Below, one piece after another: positions 1-7,256 of a stretch of DNA of 10,052 nucleotides. The notes beneath the pieces were generated by a model, which saw only the letters and a list, made by a program, of their open reading frames with translations, was not told the origin of the DNA and searched no databases. Where the stretch lies: the NCBI GenBank assembly GCA_030628575.1, contig DAOVQR010000017.1, forward strand, positions 1 through 10,052. The letters are read 5' to 3'. Source of the stretch: a bacterium (GTDB lineage Bacteria > Patescibacteriota > UBA1384 > JAMDBS01 > DAOVQR01). Within the stretch, counting starts at the first letter, position 1. Every line of letters begins with the position of its first letter. A program made the position numbers and the translations under genes.

Positions 1-596
<596 letters not shown>

Positions 597-1568
597 TTAC
601 CTTATATTTTTATTCCTATCTACTCTTATAAATCCTGAACAGGGAATTATATCAATTTTTTTGGCGGCTAATGTGTCTAAAATTAAATTTAAACCTAATG
701 AATCAGAAGACATATGTCCGGCGATAACAACATTGATATGATTTTTTTCTGCTTCTTTTCTATATTCTTCTCCCATATGCATACTAATTATTGTTCCTAC
801 TCCAGCCCTAGCTAAATGTTCATACATTTCTTTGGCTCCAGAAGTACCACCAGTTATTTCAGAAAATACAATTTTGCCACAACGACGATAACTGTTACCA
901 ACAAATATTGTAGGCCCAGCACCTCTAATCGAAGCTTCTTTATACTCTGGTATAGTTTTTAAAATTTTGATTATATCCGCAATAATTTCAGGTTTCCCAG
1001 ATTTAATTTTATTTTTTAAAAATTGATAAACCATATTATCAGCTGGCGTATGTATACACATCAAGGGAATATTCAATAATCTTGCCGCATCAACTGTTTG
1101 GTAATGATTAACAGCAGATATATCTCTACTAACTCGTTTTATCCTTTTCTCTAATAAACTTTCAGCAATATTTACGGGAATTCCTAAATTTGCTAAAAGA
1201 TCTGTTTGCAGATGCATAACATTATCTAATGCGGCAAAAGCATTGCCTACTGGATGATGGGCAATTACTAAATCAATTTTATTTTTTTGAATTTGATTTA
1301 ATCTATCGGCCAAAAGAATTTCAGATCCTGTAATATCAATCCCGACCATTATCTTTTTAATTTTTTTGTTGGGATTTTTGGTATAATAACGTGAATCCGA
1401 ATAAGGATTAATCAAAGTTTCTTTATCAAAAAAATCTTTTTCTGCATTTGATAATGAATTAAATCTTTTAGCTTCAATTCTAAGAATCTCTTTTAATCTT
1501 TTTGAACTACGTGGATCCGCTTTTTTCCCTAACTCTACAGCTAAATTGTAAATTTGTTTAATAGTCAT
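597..1568 (-). CDS. NIF3/YbgI-family dinuclear metal-centre protein
   Basis: This 323-residue protein belongs to the NIF3 (YbgI/YqfO, DUF34) family, whose members bind two metal ions and often form hexameric rings; their reaction is not well settled. Family motifs seen: GIDIT followed by DLVIAHHPVG with the metal-ligand pair H104/H105, then HTPADN with H173 and D177, and near the C-terminus GHMSSDSLGLN with H285 and, four residues on, D289. In E. coli YbgI the last pair is His and Glu, so Asp replaces Glu here. The first 70 or so residues are charged and probably helical, and replace the usual short NIF3 N-terminus with its DNxGLxxG motif. No separate middle domain like that of long Gram-positive homologues is evident. 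No Shine-Dalgarno sequence is visible before the ATG. The gene sits between rpoB and rpoC in the same direction, so rpoC may be transcribed through it. Family assignment is secure; substrate is unknown. Confidence 0.85.
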   Translation of the reverse strand: MTIKQIYNLAVELGKKADPRSSKRLKEILRIEAKRFNSLSNAEKDFFDKETLINPYSDSRYYTKNPNKKIKKIMVGIDITGSEILLADRLNQIQKNKIDLVIAHHPVGNAFAALDNVMHLQTDLLANLGIPVNIAESLLEKRIKRVSRDISAVNHYQTVDAARLLNIPLMCIHTPADNMVYQFLKNKIKSGKPEIIADIIKILKTIPEYKEASIRGAGPTIFVGNSYRRCGKIVFSEITGGTSGAKEMYEHLARAGVGTIISMHMGEEYRKEAEKNHINVVIAGHMSSDSLGLNLILDTLAAKKIDIIPCSGFIRVDRNKNIR

Positions 1569-1582
1569 AATAAGTGGTAAAC

Positions 1583-1628
1583 AATTTTTAATTTTTAATT
1601 TTTAATTTTTATTCAATTTTTAATCATT
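1583..1628. repeat. Tandem 7-nt repeat AATTTTT
   Basis: Four perfect tandem copies of AATTTTT (1583-1610) are followed by the 4-nt offset ATTC, a fifth copy (1615-1621) and a degenerate copy (AATCATT). The array lies just upstream of the NIF3-like gene, where a ribosome binding site would be expected, and contains none. Confidence 0.8.
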
Positions 1629-1631
1629 AAA

Positions 1632-1644
1632 ATCCCACAGGGAT
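1632..1644 (-). terminator. Small hairpin after rpoB, possible weak terminator
   Basis: ATCCC and GGGAT pair around a 3-nt loop. On the minus strand, the direction of rpoB, the hairpin is followed by TTT and an AT-rich stretch. The stem is only five base pairs (a sixth G-T pair is possible) and the T run is short, so termination would be partial at best. It lies between two 7-nt repeat arrays. It could equally be an incidental palindrome. Confidence 0.3.
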
Positions 1645-1655
1645 CGGCATCTGAC

Positions 1656-1708
1656 ATTTGAAATTAGAATTTGATTAATAATTTATAATTTAAAATTTGT
1701 AATTGTAC
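1656..1708. repeat. Degenerate 7-nt repeat array (ATTNNNN) abutting the rpoB stop codon
   Basis: Units starting with ATT recur every 7 nt: ATTAATA at 1674, ATTTATA at 1681, ATTTAAA at 1688, ATTTGTA at 1695 and ATTGTAC at 1702, ending on the base next to the rpoB stop codon. Further left are ATTTGAA (1656), ATTAGAA (1663) and a 4-nt remainder, so the register shifts by 4 nt, as in the other arrays of this window. Confidence 0.7.
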
Positions 1709-4700
1709 TCAAGTTCGTCCCTTTTCTAATTCAATTATTTCTTCCTTAGTAGCTTTGGGCGGATGTTTTTCTTGTTTTGTCATTATTTCAGTGGTCTCTT
1801 TGTCTATTTTTTCTTCCATTTTCTTTTTAATTTCTTTAGATGTAGATTTTTTAACTATCACTGCTTCTTTTGTTCCACCTGCAGCTTTATCAATTATCTT
1901 TTCCTCTACTTTAGTGGGAATTTCTTTTTTACATTTAATCATTGATATAGATAATCCCAAACTTTGTAATTCTCGCATCAAGACATAAAATGATGCTGGA
2001 ATTTGTGGTTTTTGAATTTGTTCATTGCGAATTATTGCTTCATATGCTTTAGCTCGACCCAATACATCATCCGATTTAATAGTTAGAATCTCCTGAAGGG
2101 AATGAGCTGCTCCATATCCTTCCAAAGCCCAGACCTCCATTTCACCAAATCGTTGTCCCCCAAATTGAGCTTTACCACCAAGCGGCTGTTGAGTAACCAT
2201 AGAATAGGGACCAATTGAACGAGCGTGCATTTTATCATCCACCATATGAACAAGTTTTAACATATACATATAACCAACTGTTGTTTTATGATCAAATGGT
2301 TCACCAGTTCTGCCATCATAAAGTTGAATTTTACCGTCCTCGGATAATTTAGCTTTTGCCAATTCTTTCTTAATTTGATCTAACGGCACTCCATTAAAAA
2401 CTGGGCTGGCAACTTTATAATTTAATTTCTGAGCTGCCCAACCTAAGTGTGTTTCTAAAATTTGTCCTAAATTCATACGCGAAACAACGCCTAGAGGATT
2501 AAGAATAATATCAATTGGAGTTCCATCTTCCATAAATGGCATTTCTGCTTCTGGTAAAATTTTAGCAATGATTCCCTTATTACCGTGGCGACCTGCTAAT
2601 TTGTCACCGACTCGAATCTTTCTTAACTGCGCTACTGATATTTCCACAATTTTATAAACACCGGTTGGCAATTCGTCACCTATCTCTTTAGAAAAAATCT
2701 TAATATCAACAATTTTACCGCGTTGTCCATGTTCTAAACGCAATGAACTGTCTTTCACATCTTTTGCTTTTTCACCAAAAATTGCTCGTAGCAATTTTTC
2801 TTCTGCTGAAAGTTCTGTTTCACCTTTTGGAGAAATTTTTCCTACCAATATATCCCCATCTTGAACCTCTGCACCAATTCTAACTACTCCTTGTTTATCC
2901 AAATTTGCTAGTGCCTCTTCGCTAACATTGGGGATATCCCGTGTAATTAATTCTGGACCTAATTTAGTATCTCTAATCTCAATGGAATATTTTTCAATAT
3001 GAATCGAACTGAAATAATCAAGCTTGACTAATCTTTCAGAAATAATAATTGCATCCTCATAATTACCACCATCCCAAGACATAAATCCAACTAAAGCATT
3101 AGTGCCTAATGCTAATTCGCCTTTATCTGTTGATGGTCCATCGACAATTACTTGTCCTTTTTGAATTTTATCACCAAATGAAACTATGGGTTTTTGATTT
3201 AAACAGGTAGCTTGATTAGAACGAACAAATTTTTGCAATTTATATTCGTGTTTTTTATTATTTTTATTATTAATAACAACAATTTTATCTGCGGAACAGG
3301 AAATAACTTTACCATTTTCTTCAGCCAACACTACTTGTCCCGAATAGCAAGCGGCATCTTTTTCCATACCAGTTCCGATAATTGGGGATTGAGTTTTTAC
3401 TAAAGGAACTGCTTGACGTTGCATATTAGAACCCATGGTGGCACGAGCAGCATCATTATGTTCAACAAAAGGAATTAAAGCTGTAGTAATGGAAACGATC
3501 TGTTTGGGAGAAACATCAACATAATCGACATTTTCATTTTTTTCCACTGTTGGTTTTCCATATTTTCTTACACTAATTTTTTTATTTTTAAAATAACCCA
3601 GATTATCAATTTTGACTGAAGCTGGAGCAATCGTAGCATGTTCACCCTCAGCAGCATCCAAATAAATTACTTTACTAGTTACTCTTGGTTGTTGTCCTTT
3701 TTTCTTTTCAACTATCAAAAAAGGACTTTCAATAAAACCAAATTCATTAACCTTACCATAAGCAGCTAAATAACCAACTAAACCAATATTTGGACCATCT
3801 GGAGTAGAAATAGGACAAATACGACCATAATGAGATTCATGAACATCTCTTACTTCAAATCCTGCTCGCTCTCGTGATAAACCCCCAGGACCAGTTGCTG
3901 ATAAAGTTCGTTTATGTTCCAATTCTGCTAAAGGATTAATCTGATTCATAAATTGCGAGAGCTGACTAGAAGCAAAAAATTCCTGCATTACTGCAGTAAT
4001 TGGCCGTGAGTTAATAAGTTGTGAGGGCATAACAATATCAAGTTCACTAACGCTCATCCTATCTTTGATGATTCTCTCCATACGCAAAAATCCAACTCTT
4101 AATCTACCCTGAACTAATTCACCCATAGCCCTAACTCGTCTGTTTTTGAGATGATCGATATCATCAGGTACGGCATCGGGATTATTATTCAAACGAATTA
4201 TTTCTTTAATTACTTCCACAACATCTTCTAAACGAAGAATCTTATTTTTTGTAAGTTGTGGTACTTCAATACCTAAACGTTGGTTAATTTTATACCGTCC
4301 AACGCGACCCAAGTCATATCTTTTAGGATTGAAAAACATAGCATCTAAAAATGATTTAGCAGACTCTGCAGTAGCCAAATCACCTGGTCGAATTCTCTTA
4401 TAAACTTCTACCGATGCTTCATCTTTATCCTTGGCTGGATCCTTAGTCAAAGTTGTTTCAATATATTTATGCTGATTATTAACATCAACATCAGAAAAAG
4501 TTTTCAAAATTTCTTCATTAGTTTCTAATCCAATACTTTTAAAAAAGGTGGTTATTGGGATTTTTCTTTTGCGGTCAATTTTTACATAAATCATATCTTT
4601 TTGTGAAGTTTCAATCTCTAGCCAGGCCCCGCGCGAAGGAATGATCTTTGCCCCAAAATATTTTTTATCATTAATAGTTTCTGCAGTAAAAATAACTCCG

Positions 4701-5095
4701 TAAGAACGAACGATTTGAGAAACCACCACCCTTTCCACACCATTAATGATAAAAGTGCCACGCTGAGTCATTAAAGGAAAATCACCAAGAAAAATATCAC
4801 TTTTCTTTTTCTTTTTAGTGATTTTATTAATTAATGTCACCTTACATTTTAGTGCTGCTTTATAGCTTAAGTTTTTAGATCGGGCTGTCTGCTCATCATA
4901 TTTTGGATTATCTAAATAATAATCATTGAATTCTAAACTTAAATTTTTACCTGTAAAATCATCAACTGGGGAAATTTCCGCCAATAATTCTTTAATTCCA
5001 TATTTGAATAACCAATCATAGGAATTTTTTTGGATTTCAACTAAATCTGGCAATGATACATTTCGTTTGATTTTTTTAAAATATTTACGACTCAT
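1709..5095 (-). CDS. rpoB: DNA-directed RNA polymerase subunit beta
   Basis: This is the complete beta subunit of RNA polymerase, 1128 residues, compact like Gram-positive versions and without the large insertions of E. coli (1342). Conserved landmarks in order: GDFPLMTQRGTFIINGVERV, the rifampicin pocket SSQLSQFMNQINPLAE ... HKRTLSATGPGG (residues about 377-404), RAGFEVRDVHESHYGRICPI, NMQRQAVPL, NYEDAIIISERLV, the active-site KLAGRHGNKG, and near the end PLGGKAQFGGQRFGEMEVWA. Canonical beta ends near residue 1053 (LQSLGLSISMI); a Lys/Glu-rich tail of about 75 residues follows. At E. coli positions D516, R529, L533 and I572 this protein has N384, T397, T401 and V440. The ATG is preceded by AAGGA 10 nt upstream and gives the usual N-terminus. 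The gene has its own promoter and a long leader. rplJ/rplL are not directly upstream, and rpoC is not directly downstream. Confidence 0.98.
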   Translation of the reverse strand: MSRKYFKKIKRNVSLPDLVEIQKNSYDWLFKYGIKELLAEISPVDDFTGKNLSLEFNDYYLDNPKYDEQTARSKNLSYKAALKCKVTLINKITKKKKKSDIFLGDFPLMTQRGTFIINGVERVVVSQIVRSYGVIFTAETINDKKYFGAKIIPSRGAWLEIETSQKDMIYVKIDRKRKIPITTFFKSIGLETNEEILKTFSDVDVNNQHKYIETTLTKDPAKDKDEASVEVYKRIRPGDLATAESAKSFLDAMFFNPKRYDLGRVGRYKINQRLGIEVPQLTKNKILRLEDVVEVIKEIIRLNNNPDAVPDDIDHLKNRRVRAMGELVQGRLRVGFLRMERIIKDRMSVSELDIVMPSQLINSRPITAVMQEFFASSQLSQFMNQINPLAELEHKRTLSATGPGGLSRERAGFEVRDVHESHYGRICPISTPDGPNIGLVGYLAAYGKVNEFGFIESPFLIVEKKKGQQPRVTSKVIYLDAAEGEHATIAPASVKIDNLGYFKNKKISVRKYGKPTVEKNENVDYVDVSPKQIVSITTALIPFVEHNDAARATMGSNMQRQAVPLVKTQSPIIGTGMEKDAACYSGQVVLAEENGKVISCSADKIVVINNKNNKKHEYKLQKFVRSNQATCLNQKPIVSFGDKIQKGQVIVDGPSTDKGELALGTNALVGFMSWDGGNYEDAIIISERLVKLDYFSSIHIEKYSIEIRDTKLGPELITRDIPNVSEEALANLDKQGVVRIGAEVQDGDILVGKISPKGETELSAEEKLLRAIFGEKAKDVKDSSLRLEHGQRGKIVDIKIFSKEIGDELPTGVYKIVEISVAQLRKIRVGDKLAGRHGNKGIIAKILPEAEMPFMEDGTPIDIILNPLGVVSRMNLGQILETHLGWAAQKLNYKVASPVFNGVPLDQIKKELAKAKLSEDGKIQLYDGRTGEPFDHKTTVGYMYMLKLVHMVDDKMHARSIGPYSMVTQQPLGGKAQFGGQRFGEMEVWALEGYGAAHSLQEILTIKSDDVLGRAKAYEAIIRNEQIQKPQIPASFYVLMRELQSLGLSISMIKCKKEIPTKVEEKIIDKAAGGTKEAVIVKKSTSKEIKKKMEEKIDKETTEIMTKQEKHPPKATKEEIIELEKGRT

Positions 5096-5105
5096 TAAAT
5101 ATGGT

Positions 5106-5110
5106 TCCTT
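5106..5110 (-). promoter_or_regulatory. Ribosome binding site of rpoB (AAGGA)
   Basis: AAGGA lies 10 nt before the rpoB ATG. It is among the few clear Shine-Dalgarno sequences in the window; NIF3, rpoC and obg, whose starts lie behind low-complexity spacers, have none. It supports the chosen rpoB start. Confidence 0.6.
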
Positions 5111-5113
5111 ATT

Positions 5114-5162
5114 ATTAGTGATTAGTTACTAACTATTAGGGATTACGAATTAATTATTTGAT
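5114..5162. repeat. Seven in-register degenerate 7-nt repeats upstream of rpoB
   Basis: Seven consecutive heptamers stay in exact register, starting at 5114, 5121, 5128, 5135, 5142, 5149 and 5156. Examples are ATTAGTG, ATTAGTT, ATTAGGG and ATTTGAT. The array ends just before the rpoB ribosome binding site. It forms part of the untranslated leader if transcription starts near 5350. Part of it belongs to an 8-bp inverted repeat, TTACGAAT at 5143-5150 and ATTCGTAA at 5169-5176. Confidence 0.7.
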
Positions 5163-5200
5163 TTGTATATTCGTAAATGTAATTTATAATATAGAAAATA

Positions 5201-5219
5201 CCCTTCAAGCAAAAAAGGG
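5201..5219 (-). terminator. Hairpin with following TATTTT in the rpoB leader (possible attenuator)
   Basis: On the minus strand CCCTT and AAGGG pair around a 9-nt loop, with a G-T pair able to extend the stem, and TATTTTC follows. This is a terminator-like arrangement about 105 nt before the rpoB start, so if real it would act as an attenuator inside the leader. The stem is short and the T run is interrupted. Confidence 0.3.
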
Positions 5220-5356
5220 CTATGACCTAAAAGTAGGCTAGTTTTGTTTGTAACTAATTTCCACCAGAATTATCCTTTTTTTGTAGGATAATTATTATTT
5301 ATCCCGTTCCTTGCGAAAGGCGGGATTTAAAATCAAAATTTCTTATCTCTAAATAC

Positions 5357-5385
5357 AATTTACCACAATCCCCAAAGTATGTCAA
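5357..5385 (-). promoter_or_regulatory. Sigma-70-type promoter for rpoB
   Basis: On the minus strand a perfect -35 box TTGACA (5385-5380) is followed by a 17-nt spacer and TAAATT (5362-5357), with TGG directly before the -10 box (extended -10 element). It begins 6 nt beyond the obg stop codon and points to rpoB. The -10 matches consensus at four of six positions. Confidence 0.6.
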
Positions 5386-5390
5386 GGGTT

Positions 5391-6368
5391 TTATTCCAAT
5401 TTCTTTTTTATCTCATATAATAAATCCCTAATCCCTCGGCCGGTGATGGTGCTAATGAAGAATGGTTTGAGTTTTGATACTTGGGCGTATAGACGACGTT
5501 GGTCACGTTCGGTTAGTAAATCCACTTTGGAAACAACTACAATTTCCGGTTTTTTGAGCAAAGTTGAGCTGAATTTTTTTAATTCATTTCTGATAGTTTT
5601 ATAGTTATCTAGTAAATTTTTTTGATTGCATTCTAAAAGATGCACTAAAACTTTAGTCCTTTTAATATGGCGTAAAAATTTATCCCCCAATCCCTTTCCT
5701 TTTGAGGCATCTTTAATCAATCCAGGGATATCAGCCACAACAAAAGAAAAATTATTGATTACCGCTACTCCCAAATTTGGCTCCAAGGTGGTAAAAGGAT
5801 AATAAGCAATTTTTGGACGAGCATGAGAAATTCTGGCTAGAAGTGTTGACTTTCCAGCATTGGGAAGACCAATAATCCCTACATCGGCAATTAATCGCAA
5901 TTCTATTAATAATGCTTTTTTTTCTCCAAGTTGCCCAGGATTGGCTCTTTTGGGAACTTGATTAGTAGAAGTGGTAAAATGACAATTTCCCCAACCACCA
6001 TTCCCGCCTTTAACAATAATTAATTTTTGATCTATTTTAATTAAATCTTTAATTTTTATTTTTTTCTTATCAGATAAATCATAAATAATTGTGCCCCGAG
6101 GAACTTTTAAAATCAAATCATCAGCGTTTTTACCGCTAGACCTATTCTTTTTACCCTTTTCTCCATCTTCGGCTTCAAATTCCTTTCTAGCATCAAAAAA
6201 ATTAAGAGTGTTAATATCTTTATCCACTATAAATACTATATTGCCACCACGGCCGCCGTCACCACCATCAGGACCGCCTTTGGGCATATATTTTTCATGC
6301 CTAAAAGAAACGAGTCCATCTCCGCCTTTACCTGCTTTAACTTTAATTTTTACTTCATCTGTTAACAT
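5391..6368 (-). CDS. obg: Obg/CgtA GTPase
   Basis: Obg is a GTPase that binds the large ribosomal subunit and takes part in its late assembly and in stress control. The 325-residue protein has the glycine-rich Obg fold first (about residues 1-155, with GKGGDG, GGPDGGDGGRGG and GGNGGWGN), then the G domain: G1 GLPNAGKST (167-175), the switch I threonines in YYPFTTLEPNLG (T193/T194), and G3 DIPG (213-216). The G4 motif is SKVD (280-283) rather than the usual NKxD, and G5 is probably STIT (306-309). The protein stops right after the G domain, so the C-terminal OCT domain of many Obg proteins is absent. The start fits the family N-terminus (DEVKIKVKAGKGGDG). No Shine-Dalgarno sequence precedes it; a 7-nt repeat array does. 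rpoB follows behind its own promoter. Confidence 0.96.
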   Translation of the reverse strand: MLTDEVKIKVKAGKGGDGLVSFRHEKYMPKGGPDGGDGGRGGNIVFIVDKDINTLNFFDARKEFEAEDGEKGKKNRSSGKNADDLILKVPRGTIIYDLSDKKKIKIKDLIKIDQKLIIVKGGNGGWGNCHFTTSTNQVPKRANPGQLGEKKALLIELRLIADVGIIGLPNAGKSTLLARISHARPKIAYYPFTTLEPNLGVAVINNFSFVVADIPGLIKDASKGKGLGDKFLRHIKRTKVLVHLLECNQKNLLDNYKTIRNELKKFSSTLLKKPEIVVVSKVDLLTERDQRRLYAQVSKLKPFFISTITGRGIRDLLYEIKKKLE

Positions 6369-6374
6369 AATTAG

Positions 6375-6464
6375 AGTTTTTAATTTTTAGTTTATAGTTT
6401 TTATTAAGTTTTTAGTTTTTAATTATTATTTGTAATCATTCTGCATTCTGCATTCTGCATTTTA
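6375..6464. repeat. 7-nt repeat array filling the rluB-obg gap
   Basis: Nearly the whole gap is made of heptamers in three blocks of four. Block one (6375-6402) is AGTTTTT-like. After a 4-nt offset, block two (6407-6434) continues with AGTTTTT, AATTATT and ATTTGTA. After two bases, block three (6437-6464) is CATTCTG three times plus CATTTTA. The array starts 6 nt before the obg ATG and ends 1 nt from the rluB stop codon. No promoter, terminator or ribosome binding site is recognisable. Confidence 0.8.
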
Positions 6465-6465
6465 T

Positions 6466-7182
6466 TCATATTATATCTGATTTTTCAATTTTTTTATATT
6501 CCCCGGTCTTAAGATCTAATAGTTTTAGTTTAGAAATTCTAATCCGTACTAATTTAATTACTTCCAAATCAACTTTTTCACATATTCTTCTAATTTGACG
6601 TTTATGACCCTCTTTGAGAATAATATTAAATTTTACAAGTTCTGGTGCGATAAAATCAATATTAGATATTTGCACAGGTTTTGTTCGATAATTGTCAATT
6701 TTTATACCTTTTTTAAATTTAGATAATCTATGTTTTGCAGATTCTTCTGTTTTTTTGCCAGTTTTAATTATTGCCTCTACGTAGTATTCTTTTTCATGTT
6801 GGAATCTTGGATGAGTAAGCTGATCAGTTAATTCCCCATCGTTGGTCAAAATTATTAAACCTTCTGAATTTTTATCTAGCCGACCCGCTGGATACACTTT
6901 ATGGCTCTTTGGAACAAGGTTGATTACAACTTTGTCAGCATGAGGATCACTTACGGTTGATGTATACCCCTCGGGTTTATTTAACATATAATATACATTA
7001 TCCGTGCGTATATTGACTATTTTATCCTTATATTCTACTTCGTCATTCTGTTGATCAACTTTATCACCCAATTTCGCTATTTTATTGTTTATCTTAATTT
7101 GGCTAGCCGAAATAAGCTCATCGGCTTTCCGCCGAGAACAAATACCAGATTGTGATAAAAATTTATTTAATCTAACTTTCAT
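6466..7182 (-). CDS. rluB: RsuA/RluB/RluE/RluF-family rRNA pseudouridine synthase
   Basis: The enzyme isomerises a specific uridine of ribosomal RNA to pseudouridine. The 238-residue protein has an N-terminal S4 RNA-binding domain (about 1-48, RLNKFLSQSGICSRRKADEL), then the synthase domain beginning YYMLNKPEGY. The catalytic aspartate is D103 in AGRLDKNSEGL, and the family signature KEGHKRQIRRIC lies near the C-terminus. Length and motifs fit RluB, which modifies 23S rRNA near position 2605 in E. coli, but RsuA, RluE and RluF share these motifs, so the exact target is uncertain. The gene has its own near-consensus promoter. A possible AAGG ribosome binding site lies 13 nt before the ATG, rather far. 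Stop codon is TGA. Its neighbour obg is also a ribosome-maturation factor. Confidence 0.9.
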   Translation of the reverse strand: MKVRLNKFLSQSGICSRRKADELISASQIKINNKIAKLGDKVDQQNDEVEYKDKIVNIRTDNVYYMLNKPEGYTSTVSDPHADKVVINLVPKSHKVYPAGRLDKNSEGLIILTNDGELTDQLTHPRFQHEKEYYVEAIIKTGKKTEESAKHRLSKFKKGIKIDNYRTKPVQISNIDFIAPELVKFNIILKEGHKRQIRRICEKVDLEVIKLVRIRISKLKLLDLKTGEYKKIEKSDII

Positions 7183-7190
7183 AATAAAAA

Positions 7191-7210
7191 ATCTACCTTA
7201 TCAAGTAGAT
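7191..7210 (-). promoter_or_regulatory. Dyad overlapping the rluB transcription start (possible operator or leader hairpin)
   Basis: ATCTAC (7191-7196) and GTAGAT (7205-7210) form a perfect 6-bp inverted repeat, extendable to 8 pairs around GATA when read on the minus strand, followed by TTTTTATT. It starts immediately behind the rluB -10 box and contains the AAGG that may serve as ribosome binding site. Most of one arm would lie upstream of the predicted start site, so a DNA operator is more plausible than a terminator. No regulator is known. Confidence 0.35.
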
Positions 7211-7239
7211 ATTATACCAAAAAATTTCAACAATTTCAA
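7211..7239 (-). promoter_or_regulatory. Sigma-70-type promoter for rluB
   Basis: On the minus strand TTGAAA (7239-7234), a 17-nt spacer and a perfect TATAAT (7216-7211) lie in the 74-nt gap after the M23 gene. The predicted transcript starts about 20-25 nt before the rluB ATG. Confidence 0.65.
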
Positions 7240-7249
7240 CAATTTCGAC
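7223..7249. repeat. Three tandem 9-nt repeats at the rluB -35 region
   Basis: AATTTCAAC occurs at 7223 and 7232 and as AATTTCGAC at 7241. On the minus strand each of the first two copies carries TTGAAA, one of which is the -35 box. The duplication could provide alternate -35 boxes or a binding site, or be simple slippage. Confidence 0.6.
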
Positions 7250-7256
7250 GATTGTA

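Larger units (their letters stand above)
5096..5350 (-). promoter_or_regulatory. Long hairpin-rich 5' leader of rpoB
   Basis: If transcription starts about 7 nt downstream of the -10 box at 5362-5357, rpoB has a leader of about 255 nt. From 5' to 3' on the minus strand it can form: a hairpin at 5326-5301 (ATCCCG arms, inner CCTT/AAGG pairs, short loop); an 8-bp hairpin at 5293-5268 (AATTATCC with GGATAATT, loop containing seven A); a hairpin at 5241-5220 (CCTA/TAGG and CTA/TAG pairs) followed after three C by six T; and the 5219-5201 hairpin. Then comes the 7-nt repeat array. I do not recognise a described RNA family. The succession of hairpins suggests control of rpoB by attenuation or protein binding, but that is inference. 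Confidence 0.4.

Noticed and set aside
5143..5176. TTACGAAT/ATTCGTAA inverted repeat as an operator for rpoB
   Set aside because: One arm falls within the heptamer array and the arms are AT-rich, so the match can arise by chance; mentioned only within the repeat entry.
5301..5326. ATCCCG...CGGGAT hairpin as the terminator of obg
   Set aside because: On the minus strand it is followed by AAATAATAA rather than a T run, and it lies downstream of the predicted rpoB promoter, so it is treated as part of the rpoB leader.
6091..6390. Long plus-strand reading frame of 99 codons opposite obg
   Set aside because: It is the complement of the glycine-rich Obg domain; the Pro/Ser-rich translation mirrors GG-rich codons, and no ribosome site or family similarity is seen.
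6437..6464. CRISPR-like or minisatellite array (CATTCTG repeats)
   Set aside because: Repeat units are only 7 nt with no unique spacers; it belongs to the heptamer arrays.
1709..7182. Alternative genetic code with TGA as glycine (as in Gracilibacteria/SR1)
   Set aside because: No complete gene contains internal TGA, and TGA ends rpoB and rluB exactly where the families should end, so TGA is a stop codon.
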